DNA from: Ochrobactrum teleogrylli | GTDB taxonomy: Bacteria; Pseudomonadota; Alphaproteobacteria; Rhizobiales; Rhizobiaceae | Length of the DNA: 64,000 nt | Reading direction: 5' to 3' | Assembly (NCBI RefSeq): GCF_006376685.1 | Contig: NZ_VEWL01000008.1 | Coordinates: forward strand, 62,001-126,000 | Shown here: positions 41,249 to 51,180 of the stretch, one piece after another | How positions within the stretch are numbered: the stretch's first letter is position 1 | Layout: every line of letters begins with the position of its first letter | Notes under the pieces: model-generated | Databases searched by the model: none | Told to the model about the DNA's origin: nothing | What the model saw: the letters and a program-made list of their open reading frames with translations, nothing else | Made by a program: the position numbers and the translations under genes

Positions 41249-42105
41249 CGCTCGCTTCTTTCTCCATGCCCTTTGCGTCGGGCTTTCGACGTCTGTTCGG
41301 CAATCGGGCGATCTTGCTCGGTGCGCTGATCCTGCTCGCCGTGGTGCTGGCAGCTGTTCTCGCACCTTGGGTTGCGCCTTATGCTCCGAACAAACTTTCT
41401 ATCGTGAACAAGCTTCAAGGCCCTTCCTGGAAGCATATTTTCGGCACTGATGAATTCGGACGCGATATTTTCTCGCGCGCGATCTTTGCGGGACGCGTTT
41501 CGCTGCTCGTCAGTCTTGGTGTGGTTATGATCTCGACCATTCTGGGCGTCATACTCGGCGTAACGGCCGGATATTTTCGCAAGCTGGATACGCCTATCTC
41601 CAGACTGCTCGACGCGATGATGTCCTTCCCGGATATTCTGCTTGCGATTGCGCTTGTTGCAGCACTTGGCCCTTCGTTGATGACCGTCATCATTGCGCTT
41701 GGGATCACCTATGCGCCACGACTTGCGCGTATCGTGCGCGGCTCGACATTGGTGATCCGCGAGATGCCCTATATCGAGGCGGCAATTTCGCTGGGACTTC
41801 CCACCTGGCAGATATTGTTACGTCATGTCCTGCTCAATCTGGCCTCTCCCATTCTGGTACAGGCAACATTCGTCTTCGCATCTGCAATGCTGGCAGAGGC
41901 AAGCCTGTCGTTCTTAGGCGTTGGCGTTTCGGCGGATATGCCGACCTGGGGAACCATGTTGGCGTCGGGGCGGGAATATATGAACAACGCGCCCTGGCTC
42001 ATGCTGTTCCCCGGCCTTGCCATCGTCTTCTCCGTCCTCTCGCTGCAACTTGTCGGCGATGGCCTGCGCGATCTGGTTGATCCGCGTCTCGCGAAGGAAA
42101 GCTGA
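41245..42105 (+). CDS. ABC transporter permease, DppC-like
   Basis: Permease of 286 residues starting at GTG with GTGA overlap; an ATG seven codons later is possible. FGTDEFGRDIFSRAIFAGRVSLLV and the coupling loop EAAISLGLPTWQILLRHVLLNL are present, and the end is DGLRDLVDPRLAKES. It pairs with the 40298 product and is followed after 2 bases by the fused ATPase gene. Confidence 0.9.
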   Translation: MTLASFSMPFASGFRRLFGNRAILLGALILLAVVLAAVLAPWVAPYAPNKLSIVNKLQGPSWKHIFGTDEFGRDIFSRAIFAGRVSLLVSLGVVMISTILGVILGVTAGYFRKLDTPISRLLDAMMSFPDILLAIALVAALGPSLMTVIIALGITYAPRLARIVRGSTLVIREMPYIEAAISLGLPTWQILLRHVLLNLASPILVQATFVFASAMLAEASLSFLGVGVSADMPTWGTMLASGREYMNNAPWLMLFPGLAIVFSVLSLQLVGDGLRDLVDPRLAKES

Positions 42106-42107
42106 CC

Positions 42108-43943
42108 ATGCATCAAGAGTCCAGCAGTGGTACCCGCCCGGTTTTGTCGGTGGAGAACCTCACGACATCGTTCAAGACCGCAGAGGGTTGGCGGCCCGTC
42201 ATCCGCGATATCAATTTCCATGTGAATGCTGGCGAGACGGTTGCCATTGTCGGCGAAAGCGGATCAGGAAAAAGTGTCACCGCGCTTTCCACGATGCGAT
42301 TGCTGCCGCCTGCAAAATCAAAGTCAGAAGGCCGAATTCTGCTCGATGGGCGCAATCTTCTGCAAGTATCGGAAGCGGAAATGCGTTCGGTGCGCGGCGG
42401 CTCCATCGGCATGATCTTTCAGGAACCGATGACATCGCTCAATCCCGTCTTCACGATTGGCAATCAATTGGCCGAGGCTTTGGTGCTTCATCAAAAACTG
42501 AGTTGGAAGCAGGCCGAAGAGGAAGCCGTTCGCCTCATGGAGCGCGTTCGCATTCCAGCAGCGCGATCCCGCTTGAAAGAATATCCGCATAAATTTTCCG
42601 GTGGCATGCGCCAGCGGGTAATGATTGCGATGGCGCTTGCGTGCCGCCCAAAGCTTCTGATCGCCGATGAACCGACGACAGCGCTGGACGTGACAATACA
42701 GGCCGAAATCCTCCATCTCATTCGTGAATTGCAGCAGGAAGAGAACATGGCCGTTCTCTTCATCACGCATGATATGGGCGTGGTTGCCGAGGTTGCAGAT
42801 CGCACAGTGGTCATGTTCCGTGGCGATATGGTCGAGACTGGCCGTACGGAAGAACTCTTTGCTGCGCCAAGAGAAATTTACACAAAATCTCTGCTCGCTT
42901 CCATTCCCCGGTTGGGAACCATGGGAGACGCAACGGCTCCTAAACGGTTCCCGGCAGTCGATCCGAAAACCGGACAAGCTGCCGAGGGCGCGCAGACAAA
43001 GCCCCTGCCTGCGGATCGAGCGCCGCTTCTCCAAGCCTCCAATATTGTGGTTCGGTTTGAACTTCCAAACGGTCGCATTCACGCCGTGGAGGACGTTTCT
43101 TTCGACCTTGGCCCCGGCGAGACACTGGCACTCGTAGGAGAATCCGGTTGCGGGAAATCAACGACCGGTCGCACGATCATGCGTCTGCTCCAACCGACGT
43201 CGGGAAATATCGTCATTGATGGACAGGACGTGACCAAGCTTGGCGCATCGCAATTACGCGCAATGCGGCGTAATGCGCAGATGATTTTTCAGGACCCTTT
43301 TGCCTCGCTCAATCCGCGTATCCGCATTGGCGCGGCGATTGCCGAACCCATTCTGGCCCACAAAATGATGGGCAAAGGTGAGGCGAGGGCGCGGGTTGCG
43401 GAACTGCTGGAGCAGGTCGGGCTTTCGGCTTCGGTTGCAGACCGCTTTCCGCATGAATTTTCAGGCGGGCAAAGACAAAGAATTTCCATCGCGCGCGCTT
43501 TGGCGTTGAAGCCAAAGCTGATCGTTGCGGACGAGGCGGTTTCGGCCCTCGATGTTTCGGTCAAGGCTCAAGTGGCGAATCTCCTGCTTGATTTGCAGGA
43601 GCAGCATGATCTTGCCTATCTCTTCATCAGCCATGACATGGCTGTCGTGGAACGGATCAGCCACCGCGTGGCAGTGATGTATCTCGGCGAAATTGTCGAG
43701 ATTGGTCCGCGCGAAGCGATCTTTGGCAACCCCCAGCACCCATATACGCGCCGTCTTATAGAGGCCGTCCCGATTCCCGACCCGGCTTCACGAGGACTGG
43801 TGCGCCCGGAACTTGGCGAAGAAATTAAAAGCCCATTGCGACCGCTCGATTATGTTCCCCCAAAACGCAACTATATCGAGGTTTCTCCTGGGCATTTGGT
43901 GCAGGATTTCACGGAATGGGGCGGACGCTTATCTGCTGCGTGA
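42108..43943 (+). CDS. Fused double ABC ATPase (DppD-DppF type)
   Basis: Single protein of 611 residues with two complete ATPase domains. Domain 1: Walker A GESGSGKS (Lys55), signature FSGGMRQR, Walker B LLIADEPTTALD. Domain 2: Walker A GESGCGKS (Lys350), signature FSGGQRQR, Walker B LIVADEAVSALD, where Ala-Val replaces the usual Pro-Thr. This is the YejF/GsiA-like fusion that replaces separate DppD and DppF, in contrast to the split pair at 10179-12160. It serves the permeases at 40298 and 41245. Confidence 0.92.
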   Translation: MHQESSSGTRPVLSVENLTTSFKTAEGWRPVIRDINFHVNAGETVAIVGESGSGKSVTALSTMRLLPPAKSKSEGRILLDGRNLLQVSEAEMRSVRGGSIGMIFQEPMTSLNPVFTIGNQLAEALVLHQKLSWKQAEEEAVRLMERVRIPAARSRLKEYPHKFSGGMRQRVMIAMALACRPKLLIADEPTTALDVTIQAEILHLIRELQQEENMAVLFITHDMGVVAEVADRTVVMFRGDMVETGRTEELFAAPREIYTKSLLASIPRLGTMGDATAPKRFPAVDPKTGQAAEGAQTKPLPADRAPLLQASNIVVRFELPNGRIHAVEDVSFDLGPGETLALVGESGCGKSTTGRTIMRLLQPTSGNIVIDGQDVTKLGASQLRAMRRNAQMIFQDPFASLNPRIRIGAAIAEPILAHKMMGKGEARARVAELLEQVGLSASVADRFPHEFSGGQRQRISIARALALKPKLIVADEAVSALDVSVKAQVANLLLDLQEQHDLAYLFISHDMAVVERISHRVAVMYLGEIVEIGPREAIFGNPQHPYTRRLIEAVPIPDPASRGLVRPELGEEIKSPLRPLDYVPPKRNYIEVSPGHLVQDFTEWGGRLSAA

Positions 43944-43982
43944 ATGATAGCGACCTCAATCGTTGAATAAGGAGCATGACAT

Positions 43983-44378
43983 ATGAACAACGAAAAACTG
44001 ATCCGTTACGAGACGGCTGACAATCAGGCAGGCGGTCAGCGCCGCCCTTTTGCAAAAGCGGTTCGGGCCGGCGATTTCGTTTATGTCTCGGGACAGGTGC
44101 CAACGCTCAACGGTGAGGTGGTGCTGGGCAATATCGTTGCCCAGACCGAGCAGGTGATCACCAACATCAAGGACGTGCTGGCTCTCGCTGACTGTACTTT
44201 GGCTGATGTCGTCAAGGTGAATGTCTGGCTGGATGATGCGCGCGATTTCTCCAGCTTCAATGCTGTGTTCCAAAAGCACTTTATCGACCATCCGCCAGCG
44301 CGTTCCACGGTGCAATCGCCATTGATGGTCGACGCCAAGGTGGAAATGGACGTCATCGCCTATAAGCCGTTGGCATAA
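43983..44378 (+). CDS. RidA-family enamine/imine deaminase
   Basis: Protein of 131 residues of the RidA/YjgF family (YjgF subgroup). GDFVYVSGQVP, VNVWLDDARDF and PPARSTVQ with the catalytic Arg107 are present. RidA hydrolyses reactive 2-aminoacrylate and other enamines released by PLP dehydratases. That fits the D-serine dehydratase-like gene at 35639 in the same locus. AAGGAG lies upstream. It is the last gene of the plus-strand run and convergent with the MFS gene. Confidence 0.9.
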   Translation: MNNEKLIRYETADNQAGGQRRPFAKAVRAGDFVYVSGQVPTLNGEVVLGNIVAQTEQVITNIKDVLALADCTLADVVKVNVWLDDARDFSSFNAVFQKHFIDHPPARSTVQSPLMVDAKVEMDVIAYKPLA

Positions 44379-44391
44379 ACGATAGTAATCT

Positions 44392-44422
44392 TCGGCAAGA
44401 CAATCTTGATTTGGCTTGCCGA
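44392..44422. terminator. Weak hairpin between convergent ridA-like and MFS genes
   Basis: TCGGCAAG and CTTGCCGA pair over 8 bp with a 15-base loop. There is no T-run, so this is a weak candidate. Confidence 0.35.
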
Positions 44423-44430
44423 GATATCCG

Positions 44431-45756
44431 TCAGTTGTGATCCAATACCCGCGACAGGCGCAAGGCAGCCAGCGTGCAGATTGCACCGGATATCAGATAC
44501 CCGCCGATGAAAATTATCCCAAGGCTGCTTGCAAGGCCAAGAGCGACGAGCGGGGCAAAAGCTGCTCCGACGAGCCAGGCAAGATCCGATGTCAGTGCCG
44601 CACCGGTATAGCGATAATACTGCGTGAAACGGGAGGAGACCGCACCAGAAGACTGGCCGAATGTCAGCCCCAATACGCCGAAACCAATCAAGATATAAGC
44701 ATCTTGTCCCGCGCTGCCCGCATCGAGAAGGAAGGGCGCGGAGAAGCTGAATATCGCGATGATGATGGCGCCGACCATCAATTCGCTGCGTCGTCCGATG
44801 CGATCGGCGACAAAGCCCGACAAGATGATGCCGATGACGCCGATTGCAGCGCCAGCTACCTGCACCCAGAGGAAACGTTCTGCCGGCTGCGTTCCTGAAA
44901 GGACAACCCAACTGAGTGGAAAAATCGTCACAAGATGGAACATGGCAAAGCTTGCCAGCGGCACGAATGCGCCGAGCAGGACGTCGATGCTATGCTTGCT
45001 CAGCATTTCAAACACCGGTCGCGGCTGCAATTCTTGCGCTTCCATCGCCGCGCCGAATTCACTGCTCGCAACGATGCGAAGGCGCGCAAAGAGCGCGACT
45101 ACATTGATCGCGAAGGCAACGAAGAATGGATAGCGCCAACCCCAAGCGAGAAAGTCTGCTTCGCTGAGATTATGTACGAAATAGGCGAAGAGAATGCTGG
45201 CGAGCGCGAAGCCGATGGGCGCTCCCAATTGCGGTATCATTGCGTACCAGCCCCGTTTATTCTGGGGCGCACTCAGGCTGAGCAGCGAAGCCAGACCATC
45301 CCAAGCGCCGCCAAGCGCAAAGCCTTGCCCCAACCGGAACAGGGCAAGCAGGAACACGGCCCAATAACCGATCGTCTCATAGCCGGGCAAGAACGCGATA
45401 GAAGCGGTTGAGCCACCCAAAATAACGAGGGCGAGCGTGAGTTTTGTTCCTCGTCCGTAATGGCGGTCAATCCACATGAAGATGAAAGAACCGACGGGAC
45501 GCGCAATGAATGCGAGCGAGAAGACGGCAAATGACATCAATGTCGCCGATACCGCATCAGGAGCGAACGGGAAAATCAGCTTGGGGAAAACCAGAATGGA
45601 ACCGAGCCCATAAACGAAAAAATCGAAGAATTCGGATGTGCGACCGATGACGACACCGATGGCGACGTTTCCCGGAGACAAGGGTTTTCCGTCGCTGTGG
45701 ATGCGTCGCGCGTCTTGTTCAAGACCTGTCGATGTCGGCGTGGCGGACGAACTCAT
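44431..45756 (-). CDS. MFS transporter, metabolite:H+ symporter (MHS) type
   Basis: Inner-membrane transporter of 441 residues with about 12 hydrophobic segments. GVVIGRTSEFFDFFVYGLGSI and FIFMWIDRHYGRGTKLTLAL are hallmarks of the MHS group (KgtP, ProP, ShiA). The start at 45756 has GGAGAG upstream. Substrates of the group are organic acids, betaines and shikimate. It lies next to the peptide locus and divergent from cyoA; which of them it serves is not clear. Confidence 0.85.
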   Translation of the reverse strand: MSSSATPTSTGLEQDARRIHSDGKPLSPGNVAIGVVIGRTSEFFDFFVYGLGSILVFPKLIFPFAPDAVSATLMSFAVFSLAFIARPVGSFIFMWIDRHYGRGTKLTLALVILGGSTASIAFLPGYETIGYWAVFLLALFRLGQGFALGGAWDGLASLLSLSAPQNKRGWYAMIPQLGAPIGFALASILFAYFVHNLSEADFLAWGWRYPFFVAFAINVVALFARLRIVASSEFGAAMEAQELQPRPVFEMLSKHSIDVLLGAFVPLASFAMFHLVTIFPLSWVVLSGTQPAERFLWVQVAGAAIGVIGIILSGFVADRIGRRSELMVGAIIIAIFSFSAPFLLDAGSAGQDAYILIGFGVLGLTFGQSSGAVSSRFTQYYRYTGAALTSDLAWLVGAAFAPLVALGLASSLGIIFIGGYLISGAICTLAALRLSRVLDHN

Positions 45757-45958
45757 GAAACTCTCCGAGGGAAACGTATCATGTGCTTTATGATGTCGCA
45801 CGGTGGCACGATATCAAGGAACAGGGCAAAAAAAAAGCAGATATAGTTGCTTAAAAGCTCCTTTGCCGTGAAAATTTCATAAACTGAAAAATGGGTCTTC
45901 CCGAAATGCGATTGTGCCTTATCATGATTAAAGGAACAGAATGTAGGTCGGGTTTAAC
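45757..45958. promoter_or_regulatory. Divergent promoter region of the MFS and cyoA genes
   Basis: The 202 bases contain TGAAAATTTCA (45869-45879, an odd-centred palindrome) inside AATTTCATAAA (45873-45883), which is repeated before the M81 gene at 36938. A run of nine A (about 45828-45836) lies near the MFS side. No clear -35/-10 pair is evident for cyoA. Confidence 0.35.
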
Positions 45959-47020
45959 ATGGACGCATTCTTTAGTTTCATACGAAATACGATACTGGCC
46001 TCACTTTTTTTGGGGCTGGCCGGGTGTAATATGGTCGTCATGTCCCCGTCAGGAGACATTGCAGCCCAGCAGCGGGACCTTATCGTCATATCGACGATCC
46101 TGATGCTGATCATTATTGTGCCGGTTATTTTCCTCACGCTTTTCTTTGCGTGGCGATACAGGCAATCCAATAGTTCGGCCAAATACGATCCTGAATGGCA
46201 TCATTCCACCGCGCTGGAAGTGGTTATCTGGACCGCGCCCTTGCTCATTATCATTGCATTGGGTGCGATCACATGGGTCAACACGCATAAGCTCGACCCC
46301 TACAGGCCGCTGGACAGAATAGACAGCACACGACCGGTCGAGGCGGGAACAAAGCCGCTGACCGTGGAGGTTGTGGCGCTCGACTGGAAGTGGCTATTCT
46401 TCTATCCGGAGTACGGTGTGGCCACAGTCAACGAGATGGCGGCCCCCGTCGACAGGCCGATTGATTTCAAGATCACCGCCTCGTCTGTAATGAATTCTTT
46501 CTATATTCCAGCACTTGCGGGCATGATCTACGCCATGCCCGGAATGCAGACACGACTGCATGCGGTGATCAATAAGGCTGGTGAATATGAAGGTTTCTCA
46601 TCGAACTACAGCGGTGAAGGCTTTTCACATATGCGCTTCCAGTTTCACGGTCTCGATGATTCCGGCTTCGACACTTGGATCAGTCAGGTCAAGCAGAACG
46701 GAACCGCGCTAAACCGCGATACCTATTTGAAGCTCGAAAAGCCCAGTGTCCGGGAGCCCGTTCGGTATTTTGGCGCAGTCGAAAACGGGCTTTTTCAAGC
46801 CATATTGAATATGTGCGTTCGTTCCGGCCAGATGTGCATGAGCGACATGATGCATATTGATCGAATGGGCGGCGGTGGCATCGACAGTCGTGAAAACAAG
46901 GCGAAGCTTGAACACGACAATCGATATAGCCAAGACGAAACACAATCGGGCGGGGCGGTCGTTCCAGCCACCCCGGACGCAAAACAGGAGCAGGGCCATG
47001 ACATGCACAACATGCCTTGA
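45959..47020 (+). CDS. cyoA: Cytochrome bo-type quinol oxidase subunit II (CyoA)
   Basis: Lipoprotein subunit of 353 residues: a lipobox LAGC with Cys23 follows a short signal, then two membrane helices (LIVISTILMLIIIVPVIFL and TALEVVIWTAPLLIII) and the cupredoxin-like periplasmic domain with LDWKWLFFYPEYG. No copper-A cysteines are present in the loop near SNYSGEGFSHMRF, as expected for a quinol rather than a cytochrome c oxidase. The C-terminal tail is His/Met-rich. It opens a four-gene cyo cluster. Confidence 0.93.
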   Translation: MDAFFSFIRNTILASLFLGLAGCNMVVMSPSGDIAAQQRDLIVISTILMLIIIVPVIFLTLFFAWRYRQSNSSAKYDPEWHHSTALEVVIWTAPLLIIIALGAITWVNTHKLDPYRPLDRIDSTRPVEAGTKPLTVEVVALDWKWLFFYPEYGVATVNEMAAPVDRPIDFKITASSVMNSFYIPALAGMIYAMPGMQTRLHAVINKAGEYEGFSSNYSGEGFSHMRFQFHGLDDSGFDTWISQVKQNGTALNRDTYLKLEKPSVREPVRYFGAVENGLFQAILNMCVRSGQMCMSDMMHIDRMGGGGIDSRENKAKLEHDNRYSQDETQSGGAVVPATPDAKQEQGHDMHNMP

Positions 47021-47108
47021 AGCTGAATTGCGTCTCAGTCCTACATACAAGACCACACAGTTGGAAAAGCGGTGATCGCTTCAGATATAACTTCGGGAAT
47101 GTTCTATC

Positions 47109-49118
47109 ATGATTGGCGGAAACAGTCCTACGAGTATGATTTTCGGGCGTCTCTCTCTTGAGGCGATACCCTATCACGAACCCATCCTTTTGCTGACCTT
47201 CATCGTGGTAGCAATTGGTGGGATCGCCATTGTTGGGTTGATTACCTATTTCAAGCTGTGGGGTTATCTCTGGCACGAGTGGTTCACCAGCGTGGACCAC
47301 AAGAAGATCGGCATCATGTATGTCGTTCTGGCCTTGGTCATGCTTTTGCGTGGCTTTGCGGATGCGATCATGATGCGTATCCAGCAGGCTATCGCCTTTA
47401 ATGGTTATGAGGGCTATCTGCCGCCCCATCACTACGATCAGATATTTACCGCCCATGGCGTTATCATGATCTTCTTCATGGCGATGCCATTCGTGACTGG
47501 CCTGATGAACTATGTGGTGCCGCTTCAGATCGGCGCGCGGGACGTGTCTTTTCCGTTTCTCAATAATTTCTCATTCTGGATGACGACCGGCGGCGCAATC
47601 ATCATCATGATGTCGCTTTTTGTTGGAGAGTTTGCACGCACGGGCTGGCTGGCTTATCCACCCTTGTCCGGTATTGATTACAGTCCCGATGTCGGGGTCG
47701 ATTATTATATATGGGGCTTGCAGGTTGCGGGGGTCGGCACCACCCTGTCGGGCATCAATTTGATAGCCACAATCGTCAAGATGCGCGCGCCGGGCATGTC
47801 GTTCATGAAGATGCCGATATTCACCTGGACGTCTTTGTGCACCAACATTCTCATTGTGGCAACGTTCCCCATTCTCACTGCAACGCTCGCACTGCTATCC
47901 TTGGACCGTTATGTAGGGACAAATTTCTTCACCAACGATCTTGGTGGCAATCCGATGATGTATATCAACCTCATCTGGATATGGGGGCACCCGGAAGTCT
48001 ACATTCTCGTTCTGCCTGCATTCGGCATTTTCTCCGAGGTGGTGGCGACATTCTGCGGCAAGCGCCTGTTCGGTTACGCTTCAATGGTCTATGCGACCTG
48101 CGTTATCATGATCCTCTCCTATCTCGTGTGGCTGCATCACTTCTTCACCATGGGGTCGGGCGCGTCTGTCAATGCGTTCTTCGGCATAACGACGATGATC
48201 ATCTCCATCCCCACGGGCGCGAAGATGTTCAACTGGCTCTTCACGATGTATCGTGGACGCATCCGCTATGAAGTGCCAATGCTATGGACGTTGGGATTCA
48301 TGGTGACATTCGTGATCGGTGGCATGACTGGCGTGATGCTCGCCATTCCACCTGCGGATTTCGTGTTGCATAATTCGCTCTTTCTCATTGCGCATTTTCA
48401 TAATGTGATTATTGGTGGCGTTGTCTTCGGACTCATGGCGGGACTTGTCTACTGGTGGCCGAAGGCCTTCGGATATAAACTCGATCCATTCTGGGGCACC
48501 ATGAGCTTCTGGTTCTGGCAGATCGGCTTTCTCTTTGCCTTCATGCCGCTCTACGTTCTGGGCCTTAAAGGCGTTACTCGCCGCGTCAGCCAGTTTGAAG
48601 ATCCATCGTTGCAGATATGGTTTGTTCTGGCTGCCTTTGGAGCGTTTCTGATTGCGCTCGGCATTGCATCCTTTCTCATTCAGCTGGTGGTCAGCTATTT
48701 GAAGCGGGGACAACTGCGCGATCTGACTGGCGATCCATGGGGCGGACGAACGCTTGAGTGGTCAACATCATCACCGCCGCCGGACTATAACTTTGCTTTC
48801 ACCCCTGTCGTCCATGATCACGACAGCTGGTATGACATGAAAAATCGCGGCTACGAACGCCCGCTTACTGGCTATCGCTCCATCCATATGCCGCGCAATA
48901 CGGGTGCTGGCGTTATTCTTGCCGGGTTGAGCGTCGTTCTTGCGGTTGCCTTGATCTGGTACATCTGGTGGCTGGCGATTGTGTCTTTCGTTGCTTTGCT
49001 GTTCGCCGCGATCGGGCACACATTCAATTATAAGCGTGACTTCTATATCCCCGCTGAAGCGGTGACGGCGACAGAAGATGCACGTTCGAAACTTCTCGCT
49101 GGACAGGTCGCACCATGA
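47109..49118 (+). CDS. cyoB: Cytochrome bo-type quinol oxidase subunit I (CyoB)
   Basis: Catalytic heme-copper subunit, 669 residues with 15 expected helices. [16 protein letters not shown] carries the cross-linked His-Tyr pair (His294 in this numbering), WLHHFFTMG the two copper-B histidines, and [11 protein letters not shown] the heme ligands. Quinol-site residues are in the N-terminal region [11 protein letters not shown], as in E. coli CyoB. The frame has a second ATG at 47136 ([16 protein letters not shown]) that would give almost the E. coli start and length, so the true start may be there. Coupled to cyoC by ATGA. Confidence 0.95.
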   Translation: MIGGNSPTSMIFGRLSLEAIPYHEPILLLTFIVVAIGGIAIVGLITYFKLWGYLWHEWFTSVDHKKIGIMYVVLALVMLLRGFADAIMMRIQQAIAFNGYEGYLPPHHYDQIFTAHGVIMIFFMAMPFVTGLMNYVVPLQIGARDVSFPFLNNFSFWMTTGGAIIIMMSLFVGEFARTGWLAYPPLSGIDYSPDVGVDYYIWGLQVAGVGTTLSGINLIATIVKMRAPGMSFMKMPIFTWTSLCTNILIVATFPILTATLALLSLDRYVGTNFFTNDLGGNPMMYINLIWIWGHPEVYILVLPAFGIFSEVVATFCGKRLFGYASMVYATCVIMILSYLVWLHHFFTMGSGASVNAFFGITTMIISIPTGAKMFNWLFTMYRGRIRYEVPMLWTLGFMVTFVIGGMTGVMLAIPPADFVLHNSLFLIAHFHNVIIGGVVFGLMAGLVYWWPKAFGYKLDPFWGTMSFWFWQIGFLFAFMPLYVLGLKGVTRRVSQFEDPSLQIWFVLAAFGAFLIALGIASFLIQLVVSYLKRGQLRDLTGDPWGGRTLEWSTSSPPPDYNFAFTPVVHDHDSWYDMKNRGYERPLTGYRSIHMPRNTGAGVILAGLSVVLAVALIWYIWWLAIVSFVALLFAAIGHTFNYKRDFYIPAEAVTATEDARSKLLAGQVAP

Positions 49119-49735
49119 CAGAAACACATCTGGACCAAACCGAGAAGCCGCAGTTTTATCTGACGGAAGAGCATCATCCGGAAAACAGCACCATGCTGGG
49201 CTTCTGGCTCTATCTGATGAGCGACTGCCTGATCTTTGCTGTTCTCTTTGCTACCTATGGCGTGCTTGGTCGCAACTACGCTGCCGGACCGTCGCCGGCA
49301 GACCTGTTTGACCTTAATCTGGTGGCTATCAACACCGCAATGCTGCTCCTGTCATCCATCACATATGGTTTCGCCATGTTGCAGATGCAGCGCGATGACA
49401 AGACGGCAACGCTGTTCTGGTTGGGCATTACCGGCATTTTCGGCGCATTGTTTCTTGCAATCGAAATTTATGAATTCAGCCATCTTATTCGCGAAGGCGC
49501 CGGGCCGGGCCGTTCGGCATTCCTATCCTCATTTTTCACGCTCGTTGGCACCCACGGACTGCACGTCACCTTCGGCATCATCTGGTTGGTCACGCTGATG
49601 TTGCAGGTCGTACGTCATGGCCTGATTGTCGAGAACCGCAGACGATTGATGTGCCTTTCGATGTTCTGGCATTTTCTCGACGTTATATGGATTGGCGTAT
49701 TCTCCTTTGTATATTTGTTGGGAGTTCTGGGATGA
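49115..49735 (+). CDS. cyoC: Cytochrome bo-type quinol oxidase subunit III (CyoC)
   Basis: Membrane subunit of 206 residues with five helices. [24 protein letters not shown] and [14 protein letters not shown] are the family motifs. It overlaps cyoB and cyoD by 4 bp each, so the subunits are made in step. Confidence 0.94.
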   Translation: MTETHLDQTEKPQFYLTEEHHPENSTMLGFWLYLMSDCLIFAVLFATYGVLGRNYAAGPSPADLFDLNLVAINTAMLLLSSITYGFAMLQMQRDDKTATLFWLGITGIFGALFLAIEIYEFSHLIREGAGPGRSAFLSSFFTLVGTHGLHVTFGIIWLVTLMLQVVRHGLIVENRRRLMCLSMFWHFLDVIWIGVFSFVYLLGVLG

Positions 49736-50133
49736 GCGTACAAGGCGAGCACCACGGAGTCCAATCGGGCCATCACGACAATCATGGGTCGGGCGCGGAT
49801 GAAGTCCATGCGACCTTTGGCGGATACATGACAGGCTTTGTCCTGTCGGTTATTCTCACCGCCATCCCATTCTGGCTCGTCATGGGCGATGTATTCGCCA
49901 GCAGGCAGTTGACTGCCATGGTGGTCATGGGCATTGGCGCTGTGCAGATTGTTGTTCACATGGTCTATTTCCTGCACATGAGCCCCCGCTCCGAAGGCGG
50001 GTGGACGCTGATGGCGCTGATCTTTACACTCATCATTGTCGGCATCGCACTGGCTGGATCACTTTGGGTTATGCATCACCTCAATGAGAACATGATGCCG
50101 ATGAGCCCAGAAATGATGAAGAACATGCCTTAG
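49732..50133 (+). CDS. cyoD: Cytochrome bo-type quinol oxidase subunit IV (CyoD)
   Basis: Small membrane subunit of 133 residues with three helices: GYMTGFVLSVILTAIPFWLVM, AVQIVVHMVYFLHM and FTLIIVGIALAGSLWVMHHL. The ATGA overlap with cyoC decides the start; the frame runs on upstream without meaning. A His-rich N-terminus (HHGVQSGHHDNHG) precedes the helices. No cyoE (heme O synthase) follows, so that function must be supplied from elsewhere. Confidence 0.93.
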   Translation: MSVQGEHHGVQSGHHDNHGSGADEVHATFGGYMTGFVLSVILTAIPFWLVMGDVFASRQLTAMVVMGIGAVQIVVHMVYFLHMSPRSEGGWTLMALIFTLIIVGIALAGSLWVMHHLNENMMPMSPEMMKNMP

Positions 50134-50228
50134 CTGCCTCGTTCGAATGTCATGATCCAGTCGGTGACTTAAGGATTCTATGGGTTTTGTAGGAAGCTGT
50201 GGCAATTCCGGCTACATTTGTTGAATAT

Positions 50229-50251
50229 GCCTGTATAATGAATAAACAGGC
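50229..50251 (+). promoter_or_regulatory. Inverted repeat before the LysR gene
   Basis: GCCTGT and ACAGGC form 6-bp arms with an 11-base AT-rich spacer, ending 9 bases before the LysR start. It could be an autoregulatory site or a hairpin that covers the ribosome-binding site. Confidence 0.35.
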
Positions 50252-50260
50252 GGGAAACAA

Positions 50261-51169
50261 ATGCTGACATTGCGACAAATCGAAGTGATCCGGGCCATCA
50301 TGGTGACCGGGACGATTGCCGGCGCGGCCAAGCTCTTGAATGTCTCCGCTCCGGGCATCAGCAGACTGATGAAATATTCAGAAGATTCGCTTGGCATCCG
50401 GCTCTTCGACCGCCGTGGCGGGCGCTATGTTCCAACGTCGCAGGCCCGCAACATCTTCGATTTGTTGGATACGGTGCATCGGAAAATCGACGACCTGCAA
50501 TCGGCTGTTGCAGATTTAAGCAAAGGCAAAGCGCAGGAGCTTTGCGTGGCTTCCGTGCCGAGCATCGCCAATGTCATGGTGCCGCGTGCTGTGGCAAAGG
50601 TACGGGAGCGTTACAGCGACCTCATCCTCGACCTGAACATTCTCAAAATCGAAGAAGCCGTTGATTATCTTCTGTTAGGGCGCGGTGAGATCGTTGCAAT
50701 ATCATCGCGCTTCGAGCATCCGCTGATCAAGTTCGAGCCGCTTGCGAAGGGCCGATTGCTTTGCATTGTGCCGGAAGCAAATCCGCTGGCTTCGAGGGAA
50801 AAGATAACGCCGGAGGAAATGTCGGAATATCCGCTGATCGGCATCAATCCGAAAGATCCATATGGAGCCATCATGGCGGCAATGTTCACCAATGCAGGCC
50901 TCGATTATCGCATGAATATCAAAGCCCGTTTTGGAACGACCGTGTGCAGTCTGGTGGCGGCAGGGCTCGGCATTGCAATCATCGACGAGTTTACCGTCGC
51001 GCATGGCGTGGTACGGGGGCTGAAGAGCATTCCAATTGACGCCGAGAGCGCCTTTCATACTTACATCGCCTACCGCAACGATCTGCCGCTTTCCGTCTAC
51101 GCCGAACATTTCATTGATGTGCTGCGTCAGGAGATGAATGCTGTGAGCTCATTCAGTCGCAAAGACTGA
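50261..51169 (+). CDS. LysR-family transcriptional regulator
   Basis: Regulator of 302 residues. The N-terminal helix-turn-helix (LRQIEVIRAIMVTGTIAGAAKLLNVSAPGISRLMKYSEDSLGIRLFDRRGGRY) is typical. The effector domain has ELCVASVPSIANVMVPRA, KGRLLCIVPEANPLA and VAAGLGIAIIDEFTV. It belongs to the group around OccR/NocR and GbpR in which GMP-like or organic-acid effectors are found. It directly precedes the shikimate dehydrogenase and importer genes on the same strand, so it is their likely activator. Confidence 0.9.
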   Translation: MLTLRQIEVIRAIMVTGTIAGAAKLLNVSAPGISRLMKYSEDSLGIRLFDRRGGRYVPTSQARNIFDLLDTVHRKIDDLQSAVADLSKGKAQELCVASVPSIANVMVPRAVAKVRERYSDLILDLNILKIEEAVDYLLLGRGEIVAISSRFEHPLIKFEPLAKGRLLCIVPEANPLASREKITPEEMSEYPLIGINPKDPYGAIMAAMFTNAGLDYRMNIKARFGTTVCSLVAAGLGIAIIDEFTVAHGVVRGLKSIPIDAESAFHTYIAYRNDLPLSVYAEHFIDVLRQEMNAVSSFSRKD

Positions 51170-51180
51170 TGCGTGTGAAT

